DNA of 8,560 bases from an uncultured Ruminococcus sp. (GCA_902796505.1 CADBPA010000031.1:1-8560), one strand, 5' to 3'; positions 1 through 7,394 are shown, counted from the stretch's first letter. The notes: generated by a model not told the origin, from the sequence alone. Numbers and translations are program-made.

Positions 1-466
1 AGGGTTCTTTGCCGGATCGTCTCTTGCGCATTTCCTCTTTCAAAAAGATCGGATAACAGGGCTCGCCGTCCGCAAGATCGGTCCAGACGAGCTTCGCAAA
101 AGCGCCTCCGTCGCAAAATTCTTCGCGCGGCAGAACGAAGTCCTCCGGCAGCTTCATCTCGAAATAGAAGCCGATCTCATAGACCTCCCGCCCCGCTTTG
201 ACCGGGGGCACACTGCCCGAAAAATAGAGTTCGTGGACGAACAGAAGCCGCCCGACCGAGAGCTCGGTTCCGAGTTCCTCCCGGACCTCGCGCAGGATCG
301 CCTGCTCTGCCGTCTCGCCGAATTTCAGCCTGCCGCCGACGGTATAGAGCGGTTCTCCGCCCGGCGCGCGCACCATCAGCAGTTTTCCGTCTTGTTCGAG
401 GATCGCCCCGACGCGGATATTGATCACCCCTTCGCCGCAGCGAACGGTCATATCGTTTGCTTCCAT
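1..466 (-). CDS. NUDIX hydrolase, C-terminus cut by window edge
   Basis: The reading frame starts at ATG 466-464 and stays open for 155 codons to the left edge, so the stop lies outside the window. The protein carries a near-perfect Nudix box: G45, five residues, E51, seven residues, then R59-E60-V61-R62-E63-E64-L65-G66 (GX5EX7REUXEEXG), the Mg2+-binding and catalytic helix of hydrolases that cleave nucleoside diphosphates linked to another group. The preceding strand (VGAILEQDGKLLMVRAP) is the usual Nudix beta strand. There is no signal peptide, so it is presumably cytosolic. A strong GGAGG at 474-478, 7 nt before the ATG, decides the start over the internal Met6. The gap to the mannosidase stop is only 13 nt, so the two genes are almost certainly co-transcribed. 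Nudix families of this size (about 150-170 residues) are nearly complete at the cut. The substrate cannot be predicted from the sequence. Confidence 0.93.
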   Translation of the reverse strand, partial: MEANDMTVRCGEGVINIRVGAILEQDGKLLMVRAPGGEPLYTVGGRLKFGETAEQAILREVREELGTELSVGRLLFVHELYFSGSVPPVKAGREVYEIGFYFEMKLPEDFVLPREEFCDGGAFAKLVWTDLADGEPCYPIFLKEEMRKRRSGKEP

Positions 467-479
467 ATCGTCTCCTCCC

Positions 480-2900
480 TCAGATCGTAAGCTCGGAAAG
501 TTCGGTAAGCCTGCCGTCCTCGTAGATCACCGTTTTGACCTCGTATCTGCCGAAGGTCAGAGGCAGGCTTGCGCCCGCTGCGCGGACGGTGCAGCGCTCG
601 CTCTCTGCGGTATTGTTCAGCAGGCGAAGCAGGATCGCCTCCCTGCCGTCCGCTTTTTTCATCGCTTCCAGCGCGATCGCGCCGCCGTCGATTTCGACCG
701 AAAAGTCCTTCGCCGGGCGGTCTTCTTTGACCGGGAAAACGTTCAGCGCAAGCGGCGGCTGATTCCATTCGATCGCGCCGCGTTCGAGATGCGCCCGATC
801 GGTCAGGCGGAGGCGGAAGGAGAAATCGTTCTGCCCCTGGTCGATCTTCTTGGTGAAGCGGTCGGTCGGGAGAAGCTCTCTTCCGGGGATCGGGTGGGCG
901 CAGTAGGTCGCGCCGCGCACGAGCGAAAGGTAGAGCGCGCCGTTTTCAAAATGGCTTCCGTATACGCCCCTGTTATAGACCGCGAGCGCTCTGCCGTCTC
1001 TCTCCCACGCGAGAAACCGCCCGGCGACGTTCTCCCGTCCGTCGGTGAAAAGCTCCTCCGTGGCAAACGCCGTCTGCCCGATCAGCCGTCCCTCGCCGGC
1101 AAGCGGAATTTTCAGTTTGTATATACGGTCGGTCTCGCCGAGGAAGAGCGAGACGTCGATATCCACGTCGGGCGTATTCTTATAGATCTTGTAGCCGACG
1201 CGCGCACGCGTCTGCCCCTGCTCGAAGAAGGCTTCGACGCCGAGGAAGATCTCTCCGTCCTCGATCACCTGAATGCTCTTCATACCGCGGAAAACGCCGC
1301 ACGGGTCCGCCGAAAGATCGAATTTCCGCTCGTTTTCGCCGAGGCGGCTCTGCTGATGCGCCCCCATCGCCCACGGGTCCGCGTTGTCGTCGAACGAGCA
1401 GAGCCCGAAGCCCTCGCCGAGGTATTCCACCCCGTCGACGCAGAAGGAGGAAAGACAGCCGCTCTCCCGGTCGATCACCACGCGCCGCCGTCCGTCGTCA
1501 TAGACGAAATTCTCCGCCGGCGTCTTCTTTTCGCCCGGCAGAAATTCGACGAACACGCGGTAGCGCGTCAGCGCGAGCGGAGCAAGGCTTGCGCGGAAGG
1601 CGATGCGCTTGCGCCAGTCGAGATTCAGATTGCTCTCTTCCTTGATGACCTGGAAGGGGACCTTCTCCCCCGCCTCGTTATAAAGCGAGATGTGCGCCGT
1701 CCTCTCCTCGCTCCAGTTCTGGTCGGCGAGCATAAACTCGCATTCGATATTTTCTTCCAGCCGGTAGGGCTGGGGATTGAAGACGACGATCGGGTATTCG
1801 CCCGCGCCAGCCGGCTCCTGCTCTCCGACCAGAGCGAAATAGGCGCGGATCGCCGCGCGCTCGGCTTCGAGCTGCCCGTGGCGCAGAAGGCGCAGTCCCT
1901 CCTCCTCGCCGCAGCGCACCGAAGTGCCGGGGAGAATGTCGTGAAACTCTGCGTTCAGAAGATCCTCGCACGCCGTGCGCAGCTGCCCTTCGGGGTACTC
2001 TCCGAGAAGCCCCTTCGCATAGGCGACCGAGCAGATCTTTTCGGCAAAATACAGCCCGTCCTCCAGCGCGGCGTGCCGGGATTTGATCGCGTGCATCGTG
2101 GTATAACAGCCGGGCATCGAGATGCGCAGCGAACGGTCGAACACCGCCGTCGGCGAGACCTTGCGGAAGAAATCCTCCGGGGTGGAGTGCAGATAATGCA
2201 CTTCCTTGTCGGGGAGCAGTTCGCGTTCGATGTCCGAAAGGTCCTTTTCGGAAGGACCGCCGCCGTGATTGCCGACGCCCCAGAGAACGAAGGAGACCTC
2301 CCCCTCGCCCGCCTTCTGCTTCGCGCGCTCCCGGATCGCCTCGACGCTCCTGCCGAGCGGCGAATTGTACGGCCCGGTCCGCGCCGCCTTGATCTCGCTT
2401 CCGTCCGGCCCGCGCCAGAGAAACTGCTCGGCGGGGAGAGAAAGCTCGCTCGGATAGGGGCGCATGAAAAGGTAGGAGTCCTGACCGCATTTTTTGATGA
2501 TCTGCACCAGGCCGCAGCTGTGACCGAAGGGATCAAAGTTGATCGCCGTCGTCGGTCGGGCGCCGAATTTTTCTTCAAAATACCGCCGTCCTTCGAGGAT
2601 CTGGCGCACGAAGCTTTCGCCGAGCGGCATATTCGCGTCCGGCTGCAGATACCAGCCGCCCATGATATGCCACCGCCCCGCCTTGACCTGCGCGCGGATC
2701 TTTTCAAAAAGTCCCGGCGCGTATTCTTCAATATATTTATAGACGGTCACCTCGTTGTGGCAGAAGATATAGTCGTGCTTCTCGGCAAGCTTGACCGCAG
2801 AGGCGAACGTGGAGATCACCGCGCTGACGCCTTCGGGAAAATCCCATTGCCAGATCGGGTCGATGTGTGCGTTGCAGATCAGATGGATTTCACGGTTCAT
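480..2900 (-). CDS. GH38 family alpha-mannosidase
   Basis: This 806-residue protein is a retaining alpha-mannosidase of glycoside hydrolase family 38. The N-terminal catalytic barrel opens with NAHIDPIW, giving the zinc ligands H12 and D14. D123 in NFDPFGHS is the expected third zinc ligand and nucleophile. H320 in EFHDILPGTS is the fourth ligand and marks the middle helical domain (about 265-350). Roughly 460-806 is the beta-sandwich C-terminal region typical of the family. There is no signal peptide or membrane segment, so it should act in the cytosol on imported or endogenous mannosides. Bacterial relatives include mannosylglycerate hydrolases (MngB type) and alpha-1,3-mannosidases acting on N-glycan fragments. 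No transporter, PTS or kinase gene is nearby to decide between these. The start is supported by AAAGGAG 7 nt upstream. It is first in a probable two-gene unit with the NUDIX gene, and a near-palindrome lies about 30 bp before its start. Confidence 0.95.
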   Translation of the reverse strand: MNREIHLICNAHIDPIWQWDFPEGVSAVISTFASAVKLAEKHDYIFCHNEVTVYKYIEEYAPGLFEKIRAQVKAGRWHIMGGWYLQPDANMPLGESFVRQILEGRRYFEEKFGARPTTAINFDPFGHSCGLVQIIKKCGQDSYLFMRPYPSELSLPAEQFLWRGPDGSEIKAARTGPYNSPLGRSVEAIRERAKQKAGEGEVSFVLWGVGNHGGGPSEKDLSDIERELLPDKEVHYLHSTPEDFFRKVSPTAVFDRSLRISMPGCYTTMHAIKSRHAALEDGLYFAEKICSVAYAKGLLGEYPEGQLRTACEDLLNAEFHDILPGTSVRCGEEEGLRLLRHGQLEAERAAIRAYFALVGEQEPAGAGEYPIVVFNPQPYRLEENIECEFMLADQNWSEERTAHISLYNEAGEKVPFQVIKEESNLNLDWRKRIAFRASLAPLALTRYRVFVEFLPGEKKTPAENFVYDDGRRRVVIDRESGCLSSFCVDGVEYLGEGFGLCSFDDNADPWAMGAHQQSRLGENERKFDLSADPCGVFRGMKSIQVIEDGEIFLGVEAFFEQGQTRARVGYKIYKNTPDVDIDVSLFLGETDRIYKLKIPLAGEGRLIGQTAFATEELFTDGRENVAGRFLAWERDGRALAVYNRGVYGSHFENGALYLSLVRGATYCAHPIPGRELLPTDRFTKKIDQGQNDFSFRLRLTDRAHLERGAIEWNQPPLALNVFPVKEDRPAKDFSVEIDGGAIALEAMKKADGREAILLRLLNNTAESERCTVRAAGASLPLTFGRYEVKTVIYEDGRLTELSELTI

Positions 2901-2930
2901 AAGGAAACTCCTTTGAAAAACATTTTGAAT

Positions 2931-2950
2931 TGTAAAGAATTATTTGCAAA
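2931..2950. repeat. Near-palindrome copy A, upstream of GH38 gene
   Basis: The 60-bp gap between the GNAT stop and the mannosidase start holds TGTAAA-GAATTA-TTTGCA, an inverted repeat with 6-bp arms (one mismatch) and a 6-bp centre. It matches copies B (5652-5671) and C (6690-6709) in core sequence and spacing, and agrees with copy C at 14 of the 16 core positions. It ends about 30 bp before the mannosidase ATG, a place suited to an operator or leader structure. The arms-plus-spacer form TGTAAA-N6-TTTRCA resembles the published E. coli TyrR box, but that resemblance alone does not identify a regulator. Confidence 0.6.
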
Positions 2951-2960
2951 ATCAGGATTT

Positions 2961-3473
<513 letters not shown>

Positions 3474-3493
3474 ACGCTTCTCCTTTCCGGCGG

Positions 3494-3865
3494 TCAGAGC
3501 CATTCGTATCCGTTTTCCCGGAGGGCGGATACGGCGCGGTCGAGATACTCCTCCCGGATGAGAATATAGTCGGTATTGTAGGTGGATTGGGCGAAGATCG
3601 GGATCTGCGCCCCGGCAAGGATCTGCGCGAGGCGCGCGAGAATACCGGTCAGCGAAAAGTCGAGGATCCCGACGACGCGAAAGGCTCTCCATCCGTCCTC
3701 GCGCGCTTCGGCGCACGCCGGCGCAAAAGCCTCCCGGCAGACGAGCGAGACCTCCCCGTCGGTCCGTGCGAAAAAGACGGTTTCGCGCGAAAGGATGCTT
3801 ATCGGAAGTTCGCCGTCTTTCAGCCGGCAGACCGAAAAGCGATCCGGCAGAAGTTCAAGCTTCAT
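3494..3865 (-). CDS. ACT domain protein (COG3603/CASTOR-like ACT_7 type)
   Basis: A 123-residue protein recognised by its C-terminal half (about 59-121), which contains GILDFSLTGILA followed by IPIFAQSTYNTDYILI. This is the signature of the small ACT proteins of the COG3603 / ACT_7 group, the same ACT subfamily as eukaryotic CASTOR arginine sensors. ACT domains bind small ligands, usually amino acids, in dimers. The N-terminal half (about 1-45) has the strand pattern of a second, degenerate ACT domain. It has no catalytic domain, so a regulatory or ligand-sensing role is inferred and the ligand is unknown. Its ATG overlaps the glycosyltransferase stop as ATGA (3862-3865). The nearest Shine-Dalgarno (AAAGG) is 11 nt away, so translational coupling is likely. 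The GNAT gene follows after 20 nt. Confidence 0.88.
   Translation of the reverse strand: MKLELLPDRFSVCRLKDGELPISILSRETVFFARTDGEVSLVCREAFAPACAEAREDGWRAFRVVGILDFSLTGILARLAQILAGAQIPIFAQSTYNTDYILIREEYLDRAVSALRENGYEWL
3862..3865 (-). promoter_or_regulatory. ATGA stop/start overlap between GT4 and ACT genes
   Basis: On the minus strand the glycosyltransferase stop TGA and the ACT-gene start ATG share bases as ATGA. The Shine-Dalgarno candidate for the ACT gene lies inside the glycosyltransferase coding end, 11 nt from the ATG, which is longer than usual. This arrangement normally means translation of the second gene depends on ribosomes finishing the first, keeping the two products in fixed ratio. 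Confidence 0.8.
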
Positions 3866-5031
3866 CTGTTTTTTTTCCTTTCTTTTTCGGTCTTCGCCAG
3901 CACGTCGCGGTACATGGAGATCAGTTCCGCAATCGATTTTTCAATGTCGTACTGCTTTTCGAGTCCGATATATTTTTTCGCCTCGGCGCGGCGGCGTTCG
4001 TCGTCCGAGAGCCAGTAGTCGATCCGCTCGGCGAGAATACGCGGGCGGCGTTCGGGAAATACGCTCTTCTCCGAGAGGGCAAACTGCGCCGTCGCCGAGA
4101 GCCGCCCCTGCGAGATGATCGGCACAAGGCCGCACCCGATCGCCTCGGTGCAGGCGAGTCCTTCGACCTCGACCGTCGCGCAGTGGATATAGAGATCGGC
4201 GACGTCGCGGTAGAGGGCGATCAGTTCGGGCAGGGAGGAGAAGAGAAAGACCGGAGGGATCTTCAGCACGCCGCGGCGGACGAGTTTTTCCGCCATCCGG
4301 TGCAGTTTCTTTTCGGTCGGTCCGCGCCCGGCAAAGACGAGGCGGATCTTGTCCGCATACTTCGAGTAGCGCATCGCGCGCAGCAGGGTGATCTGATCCT
4401 TTTCCACCGAGTAGCGCCCGGTGGTCACGATCGTGTAAATTCCCGCCTCACGCGTCAGCGGAGCGGTCTTTGCCGCCTCGGTGGGGATCATACCGTTCGA
4501 GATCAGCCGCAGCTCCGGCTGGAAATGCCAGCGGCGAAGCCGCTCGCGGACGTTCTCGGTCGGGCATTGGATCGCCTCGCAGCGGTTGAACACCGTGTCG
4601 CGCCAGAAGCGCATCGTCGAGCGGTTGAAGAAGAGATTTTTGCGCAGTCCGACCGAGGAGAAGAGATTTTCGGGGTGCAGATGGTAGGTCGCCGTCATCG
4701 GAACGCCGAGTTCCTCTGCGATGCGGCAGGTGTGGATCTGGAGGAAAAACGGCTCTTCGAGATGCACGATATCCGCCCAGCCGACCGCCCGGCGGATCAT
4801 ATCGTCGTCGGTCTTGGCGAAGGAGTAGCCCTGTTTTTTGATCAGCGGATCGAAGAGTGGGATCTTCATATCCGAGAGCGGATAGTCGGGCTGTTCGTCT
4901 CCCTCGGCGCGCGCCGAAAGAATGCGGACGTCCTCGCCCGCCTCTCGGAGGTAGTGTACCGTTCTGCGGCAGGAAGCGGACAGCCCGTTTCCCGTCACGA
5001 ACGCATTGTTGACAACGTAGAGAATTTTCAT
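3862..5031 (-). CDS. GT4-type glycosyltransferase (GT-B fold)
   Basis: A 389-residue retaining glycosyltransferase. MKILYVVNNAF...GLSAS (1-20) is the glycine-containing N-terminal acceptor-domain loop. GRYSVEKDQITLLRA (205-219) and LVFAGRGPTEKKL (231-243) are the nucleotide-sugar domain motifs. The EX7E motif is E288-VEGLACT-E296, ending in the usual EAIGCGLVPI. No membrane helix or signal peptide is seen, so it acts in the cytosol or at the inner membrane face. Related clostridial and mollicute enzymes make glycosyl-diacylglycerols. That function is only inferred here, helped by the acyltransferase gene upstream in the cluster. An in-frame ATG at 5103 would add 24 residues overlapping the YdeI gene; ATG 5031 is preferred because the fold begins there. 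Its Shine-Dalgarno (AAGGA near 5046-5050) is poorly spaced at about 14 nt, so coupling to YdeI translation (25-nt gap) is possible. Confidence 0.92.
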   Translation of the reverse strand: MKILYVVNNAFVTGNGLSASCRRTVHYLREAGEDVRILSARAEGDEQPDYPLSDMKIPLFDPLIKKQGYSFAKTDDDMIRRAVGWADIVHLEEPFFLQIHTCRIAEELGVPMTATYHLHPENLFSSVGLRKNLFFNRSTMRFWRDTVFNRCEAIQCPTENVRERLRRWHFQPELRLISNGMIPTEAAKTAPLTREAGIYTIVTTGRYSVEKDQITLLRAMRYSKYADKIRLVFAGRGPTEKKLHRMAEKLVRRGVLKIPPVFLFSSLPELIALYRDVADLYIHCATVEVEGLACTEAIGCGLVPIISQGRLSATAQFALSEKSVFPERRPRILAERIDYWLSDDERRRAEAKKYIGLEKQYDIEKSIAELISMYRDVLAKTEKERKKNR

Positions 5032-5056
5032 GGGTTTTGCGTATTTCCTTTTTCCT

Positions 5057-5671
5057 TTATTTCTTGTTCCCGATCTGCGACGGCGCTCCGTCGGGCTTTT
5101 CATACGGCTCTGTCAGCCGTCCGTAGTCGTTCCACTCGCCGTAGGTCCTCCCGGCTTTCGTCTCGCGGATGAGCCGCCGGAGCGCGCGGCGGCCGGCTTC
5201 GGGGTCCCGCCGCATCGTGAAATCGAGATTGTAAAGCCGGATGCGGCGGTAGAGTTCGGGGAATCCGAGAAAGGCTTCGTACACCCCCGCCTCCCGGAGT
5301 TCGCCGAGCAGTTTTTCGGGCGGCTCGTATTCCTCCCGCGGCAGGACCGCGCGTCCGGCGTCGGTCATCCTTCCCGTCGCCTCCAGCCGCCGCACCCTCG
5401 CGCGGTTGAGCTCCGTCCAATGGCTGCGCTTCGCGCGCGGCGAAAACCGCTGCAGGCGCACCCCGTCGATCACGCGGTGCGTCGAGTCGATCCAGCCGAA
5501 GCACAGCGCCTCCTCCACCGCGTCAAGATAGTAGAAGCGCCCGTCCGCGCGCGGTCTGCCGCGCACGAGCTTCAGGTAACATTCTTTCTCGCTTGCGTGA
5601 TGTTCTTCCAGCCATGCGCGGAAGGCCTCGCGCGTCTCAATATGATCTAAAATGCAAAGATTTGTTTGCAT
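5057..5671 (-). CDS. YdeI/OmdA (bacteriocin-protection) family protein
   Basis: A 204-residue protein matching the YdeI/OmpD-associated family. The conserved block YLDAVEEALCFGWIDSTHR (48-66) and the QRFSPR...WTELNRARVRRL region (74-96), ending in GRMTDAG, are diagnostic. E. coli YdeI is linked to resistance to some cationic peptides and bacteriocins, but the biochemical activity of the family is not settled. The C-terminal part (about 112-204) contains FPELYRRIRLYNLDFTMRR and looks divergent from the usual OmdA-domain ending, so the role may differ. It is probably cytosolic. The start at ATG 5671-5669 is fixed by AGAGAGG 5 nt upstream and by the absence of another early Met. Its first seven codons are encoded inside palindrome copy B. 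It is first in the probable YdeI-GT4-ACT-GNAT unit. Confidence 0.88.
   Translation of the reverse strand: MQTNLCILDHIETREAFRAWLEEHHASEKECYLKLVRGRPRADGRFYYLDAVEEALCFGWIDSTHRVIDGVRLQRFSPRAKRSHWTELNRARVRRLEATGRMTDAGRAVLPREEYEPPEKLLGELREAGVYEAFLGFPELYRRIRLYNLDFTMRRDPEAGRRALRRLIRETKAGRTYGEWNDYGRLTEPYEKPDGAPSQIGNKK
5652..5671. repeat. Palindrome copy B, overlapping the YdeI start codon
   Basis: The plus-strand sequence ATGCAAAGATTTGTTTGCAT is an inverted repeat with perfect 7-bp arms (ATGCAAA / TTTGCAT) around a 6-bp centre. It is the best-formed of three related elements in the window and is identical to copy C at 17 of 18 positions. Here it covers the first codons of the YdeI-family gene, so the initiator ATG lies in one arm, just downstream of the Shine-Dalgarno site. 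In RNA it could fold into a 7-bp hairpin enclosing the AUG. As DNA it could be a protein-binding site. It cannot be the promoter of that gene, because the ribosome-binding site precedes it. Confidence 0.65.
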
Positions 5672-5748
5672 ATTAACCTCTCTTTTCCGGAAAGGCCGTC
5701 CTTCGCCTCTCCGTAAATCTGCCGAAACCGGCGCGCGGCCGATCCCGA

Positions 5749-6624
5749 TCAGACCGATCTTGCCGCCGCTTCCTCTTCGATTTTTTCGTTATGATGAAAA
5801 ATCGGCGGATAGAGGTTTTTCTCCGGAGGAATGCCTGCAAGGATGCAAACGCTTGCGTGTGCGCGGCGGAGAAGATCCTCCTGCCTCTCTGCCATCGGAA
5901 GGGAATCGTCCGGGTAGAGCGGCGTTCCGATCGAGAGGGTGTAGCAGGCGGGCTGGTGAAAGATCCTGCGGCGCAGAACCCCCGCCCTGCGGTAGGAGAA
6001 CGCCATCGGCAGAAGCGGTTTTTCATAACGGCAGGCGAAGTAGGCGGCGCCGGGCTTGAACGGACGGATCGGTGCATAGTATTCCCAGAGGCTTCCTTCC
6101 GGGTAGATATGCAGCCAGCCTCCCTGCTTCAGAAGCTCGCCGATCTGCTTCTGGCAGGCGATCGTCGCATGAACGTTTTCCTCCGGAAGAGGAATGCCGC
6201 CCGCCATCCGCACCAGCGGGCCGTAAATACCGCTGACGTTCGCGGCAAGCACCGGCACGTGCATCTTCCTCGGCCGGAGCGCGTAGCTGACGGCGAGAAA
6301 GTCCCACATGGCGACGTGATTCGAGCAGGAGATCGCCCCGCCCCGGAGTTCTTTTTTATATTTGCGCAGATTGCGCCTGCCGCGGACGCGCAGTCCGAGA
6401 TGTACCCGCGTCGCCGGAAAGACGATCGCCGTCATCAGAAGTCCGGCGATCCCCCGCAGCAGCCGGAAGCCGGGCGAGCGGTCGATATAGGGATACTCCC
6501 GGTCGAAGCGGCCGATCCCGCTGTCGTCGAAGGGAATGTAATGCCCGTCGGTAAATTCGGGATAGGGAATATCCCGGCGCTTCGGATCAAAATAATCCGC
6601 GGTGCGTTTTTTTCGTTCTTTCAT
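5749..6624 (-). CDS. PlsC-type lysophospholipid/glycerol-phosphate acyltransferase
   Basis: A 291-residue acyltransferase of the PlsC (LPLAT) superfamily, expected to move a fatty acyl group to a lysophospholipid or similar acceptor at the membrane. The catalytic HX4D motif is H103-VAMW-D108 within CSNHVAMWDFLA. GGIPLP (142-147) and YPEGS (174-178) match the later acceptor-binding blocks. A hydrophobic stretch about 55-72 (LLRGIAGLLMTAIVFPA) should anchor it to the membrane. The first 50 residues are unusually polar and rich in Tyr, Asp and Arg for this family, and the last 30 residues carry a charged tail. The start has AAAGG 8 nt upstream. It sits alone between an 86-bp gap and a 77-bp gap, so it may be its own transcription unit. 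Standard PlsC proteins are near 240 residues; the extra length is the N-terminal extension. The exact acceptor (lysophosphatidate or other) is not determined. Confidence 0.9.
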   Translation of the reverse strand: MKERKKRTADYFDPKRRDIPYPEFTDGHYIPFDDSGIGRFDREYPYIDRSPGFRLLRGIAGLLMTAIVFPATRVHLGLRVRGRRNLRKYKKELRGGAISCSNHVAMWDFLAVSYALRPRKMHVPVLAANVSGIYGPLVRMAGGIPLPEENVHATIACQKQIGELLKQGGWLHIYPEGSLWEYYAPIRPFKPGAAYFACRYEKPLLPMAFSYRRAGVLRRRIFHQPACYTLSIGTPLYPDDSLPMAERQEDLLRRAHASVCILAGIPPEKNLYPPIFHHNEKIEEEAAARSV

Positions 6625-6643
6625 AAGTCGAGCCTTTCTGTAT

Positions 6644-6681
6644 CGGCGGCTTTCCGAAATTCGCCGCCGGACTCTTTTTTT
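6644..6681 (+). terminator. Possible plus-strand hairpin plus T-run (antisense terminator)
   Basis: Read on the plus strand, CGGCGGC (6644-6650) pairs perfectly with GCCGCCG (6663-6669) across a 12-nt loop. This is followed after 5 nt by TTTTTTT (6675-6681). The shape is that of a weak intrinsic terminator, with the T-run slightly far from the stem. No plus-strand gene ends here, so it would only stop antisense transcription. On the minus strand the same stem lies in the leader of the acyltransferase gene, 7 nt before its Shine-Dalgarno, with no T-run, so it is not a terminator in that direction. Confidence 0.35.
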
Positions 6682-6689
6682 AAATCACG

Positions 6690-6709
6690 ATGCAAAGAAT
6701 TGTTTGCTT
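6690..6709. repeat. Near-palindrome copy C, upstream of PlsC-type gene
   Basis: ATGCAAA-GAATTG-TTTGCTT lies directly after the YjbR-family stop, in the 86-bp gap before the acyltransferase gene. The arms pair over GCAAA/TTTGC and the centre contains AATT. It differs from copy B at one of the first 18 positions, and from copy A at two of the 16 core positions. It ends about 65 bp before the acyltransferase ATG. With only AT-rich sequence and one GC-rich stem besides it, the gap shows no other strong signal, and I could not place a convincing -35/-10 pair. Confidence 0.6.
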
Positions 6710-6710
6710 T

Positions 6711-7394
6711 TTATCCTTTTTTCGCTTGCAGAACCATCTCCCGGCTCTCCGCAAGCCTGCGGAAGATCTCCTCGTCGGAGAGCGTTCCGTCGAGAATGAT
6801 CGAACACCAGGTGGTCTTGTTCATATGATACGCCGGGTAGTAGCCGCGCATCGCAAGGATCGCCTCGGTCTGCGTGCGGTCGATCTTCAGATTGAGGACC
6901 TCGACGATCCGCCGCTCGTCCGTCGTGTGATCGACGCTTGCGCGCGCGACCGTTCCGAGCATCGCGTACCACTTTTTGCATCCCGACGGGCGGAAGACCG
7001 CGTAGGTCGGGTATCGCTCCCAGAGAAACTCCGGCTTGTCGCCGTAGATCTCGCCCAGCGCCTCGGCGATCCTCCGCGCCTGACCGGGGGCGAAGTGCGT
7101 ATCCCTGCCGCATCGGTCGCGCAGGTCGTAGAGCAGGGAGGTAAACTTCTCGCGGATATCCGCGCTGTAGCCCGAAGCGCCTTCGCGGCGGAAGTTGGTG
7201 TAGTCGTCCTCGGCGTCCAGGTCGATCACCCTGCCGCGCATCTCGCCCTCGGCGTATTCCAGCCGGATCTGCATCCGATCTTCCGGCAGAGGCTTGACAA
7301 AAACGAGCCTTCCTCCCTCGCTTTGAAATCCGTACCCGATGAGTTTTTCTTCCGAAAGCGCGGTATTTTGAAAAATTTCCTGTTCGATGGTCAT
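6711..7394 (-). CDS. MmcQ/YjbR family protein with N-terminal extension
   Basis: A 227-residue protein whose C-terminal part (about 122-225) is a YjbR / MmcQ domain, a CyaY-like fold often annotated as DNA-binding. YPTYAVFR (128-135), KWYAMLG (141-147), EVLNLKID (165-172) and the YYPAYHMNK...WCSIILDG region (185-203) are its conserved strands. Stand-alone YjbR proteins are near 115-125 residues. The extra N-terminal 120 residues (EIFQ...EKLIGYGF start, acidic VIDLDAEDDY centre, and an RDRCGRD helix) form the longer version common in Bacillota. Direct DNA binding by this family is not well proven, so I would not infer transcriptional control. The start has AAGGA about 11 nt upstream in an A-rich stretch. 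The HNH gene ends 34 nt upstream and palindrome copy C follows immediately after the stop. Probably cytosolic. Confidence 0.9.
   Translation of the reverse strand: MTIEQEIFQNTALSEEKLIGYGFQSEGGRLVFVKPLPEDRMQIRLEYAEGEMRGRVIDLDAEDDYTNFRREGASGYSADIREKFTSLLYDLRDRCGRDTHFAPGQARRIAEALGEIYGDKPEFLWERYPTYAVFRPSGCKKWYAMLGTVARASVDHTTDERRIVEVLNLKIDRTQTEAILAMRGYYPAYHMNKTTWCSIILDGTLSDEEIFRRLAESREMVLQAKKG

Noticed and set aside
2901..2960. Possible sigma-70 promoter (TTGCAA or TTTACA with a downstream hexamer) before the mannosidase.
   Set aside because: No pair of hexamers with 16-18 bp spacing reached a convincing match. The AT-rich look is explained by the palindrome and an A-rich leader.
3474..3716. Upstream in-frame start that would extend the GNAT protein to 251 residues.
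   Set aside because: The added 81 residues lie inside the ACT gene in another frame and are Arg/Ser-rich shadow sequence. The ATG at 3473 has a well-placed AAGGAG and begins at the fold boundary.
5032..5103. Upstream in-frame start that would extend the glycosyltransferase by 24 residues.
   Set aside because: The extension overlaps the end of the YdeI gene and is very basic and unlike the family. MKILYVVNN is the normal GT4 beginning.
3766..5172. A 468-codon plus-strand frame opposite the glycosyltransferase, with similar frames at 5791-6828 and 6690-7448.
   Set aside because: They are complementary to genes with recognised motifs, show no family signature and lack convincing ribosome-binding sites. 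They are shadows of codon bias.
5652..6709. LacI/CcpA-type catabolite operator as an explanation for the palindromes.
   Set aside because: LacI-family sites need a central CG with arms 2 bp apart (GCAAACGTTTGC-like). Here the centre is AT-rich and the arms are 6 bp apart, and the CcpA consensus has mismatches at key positions in all copies.
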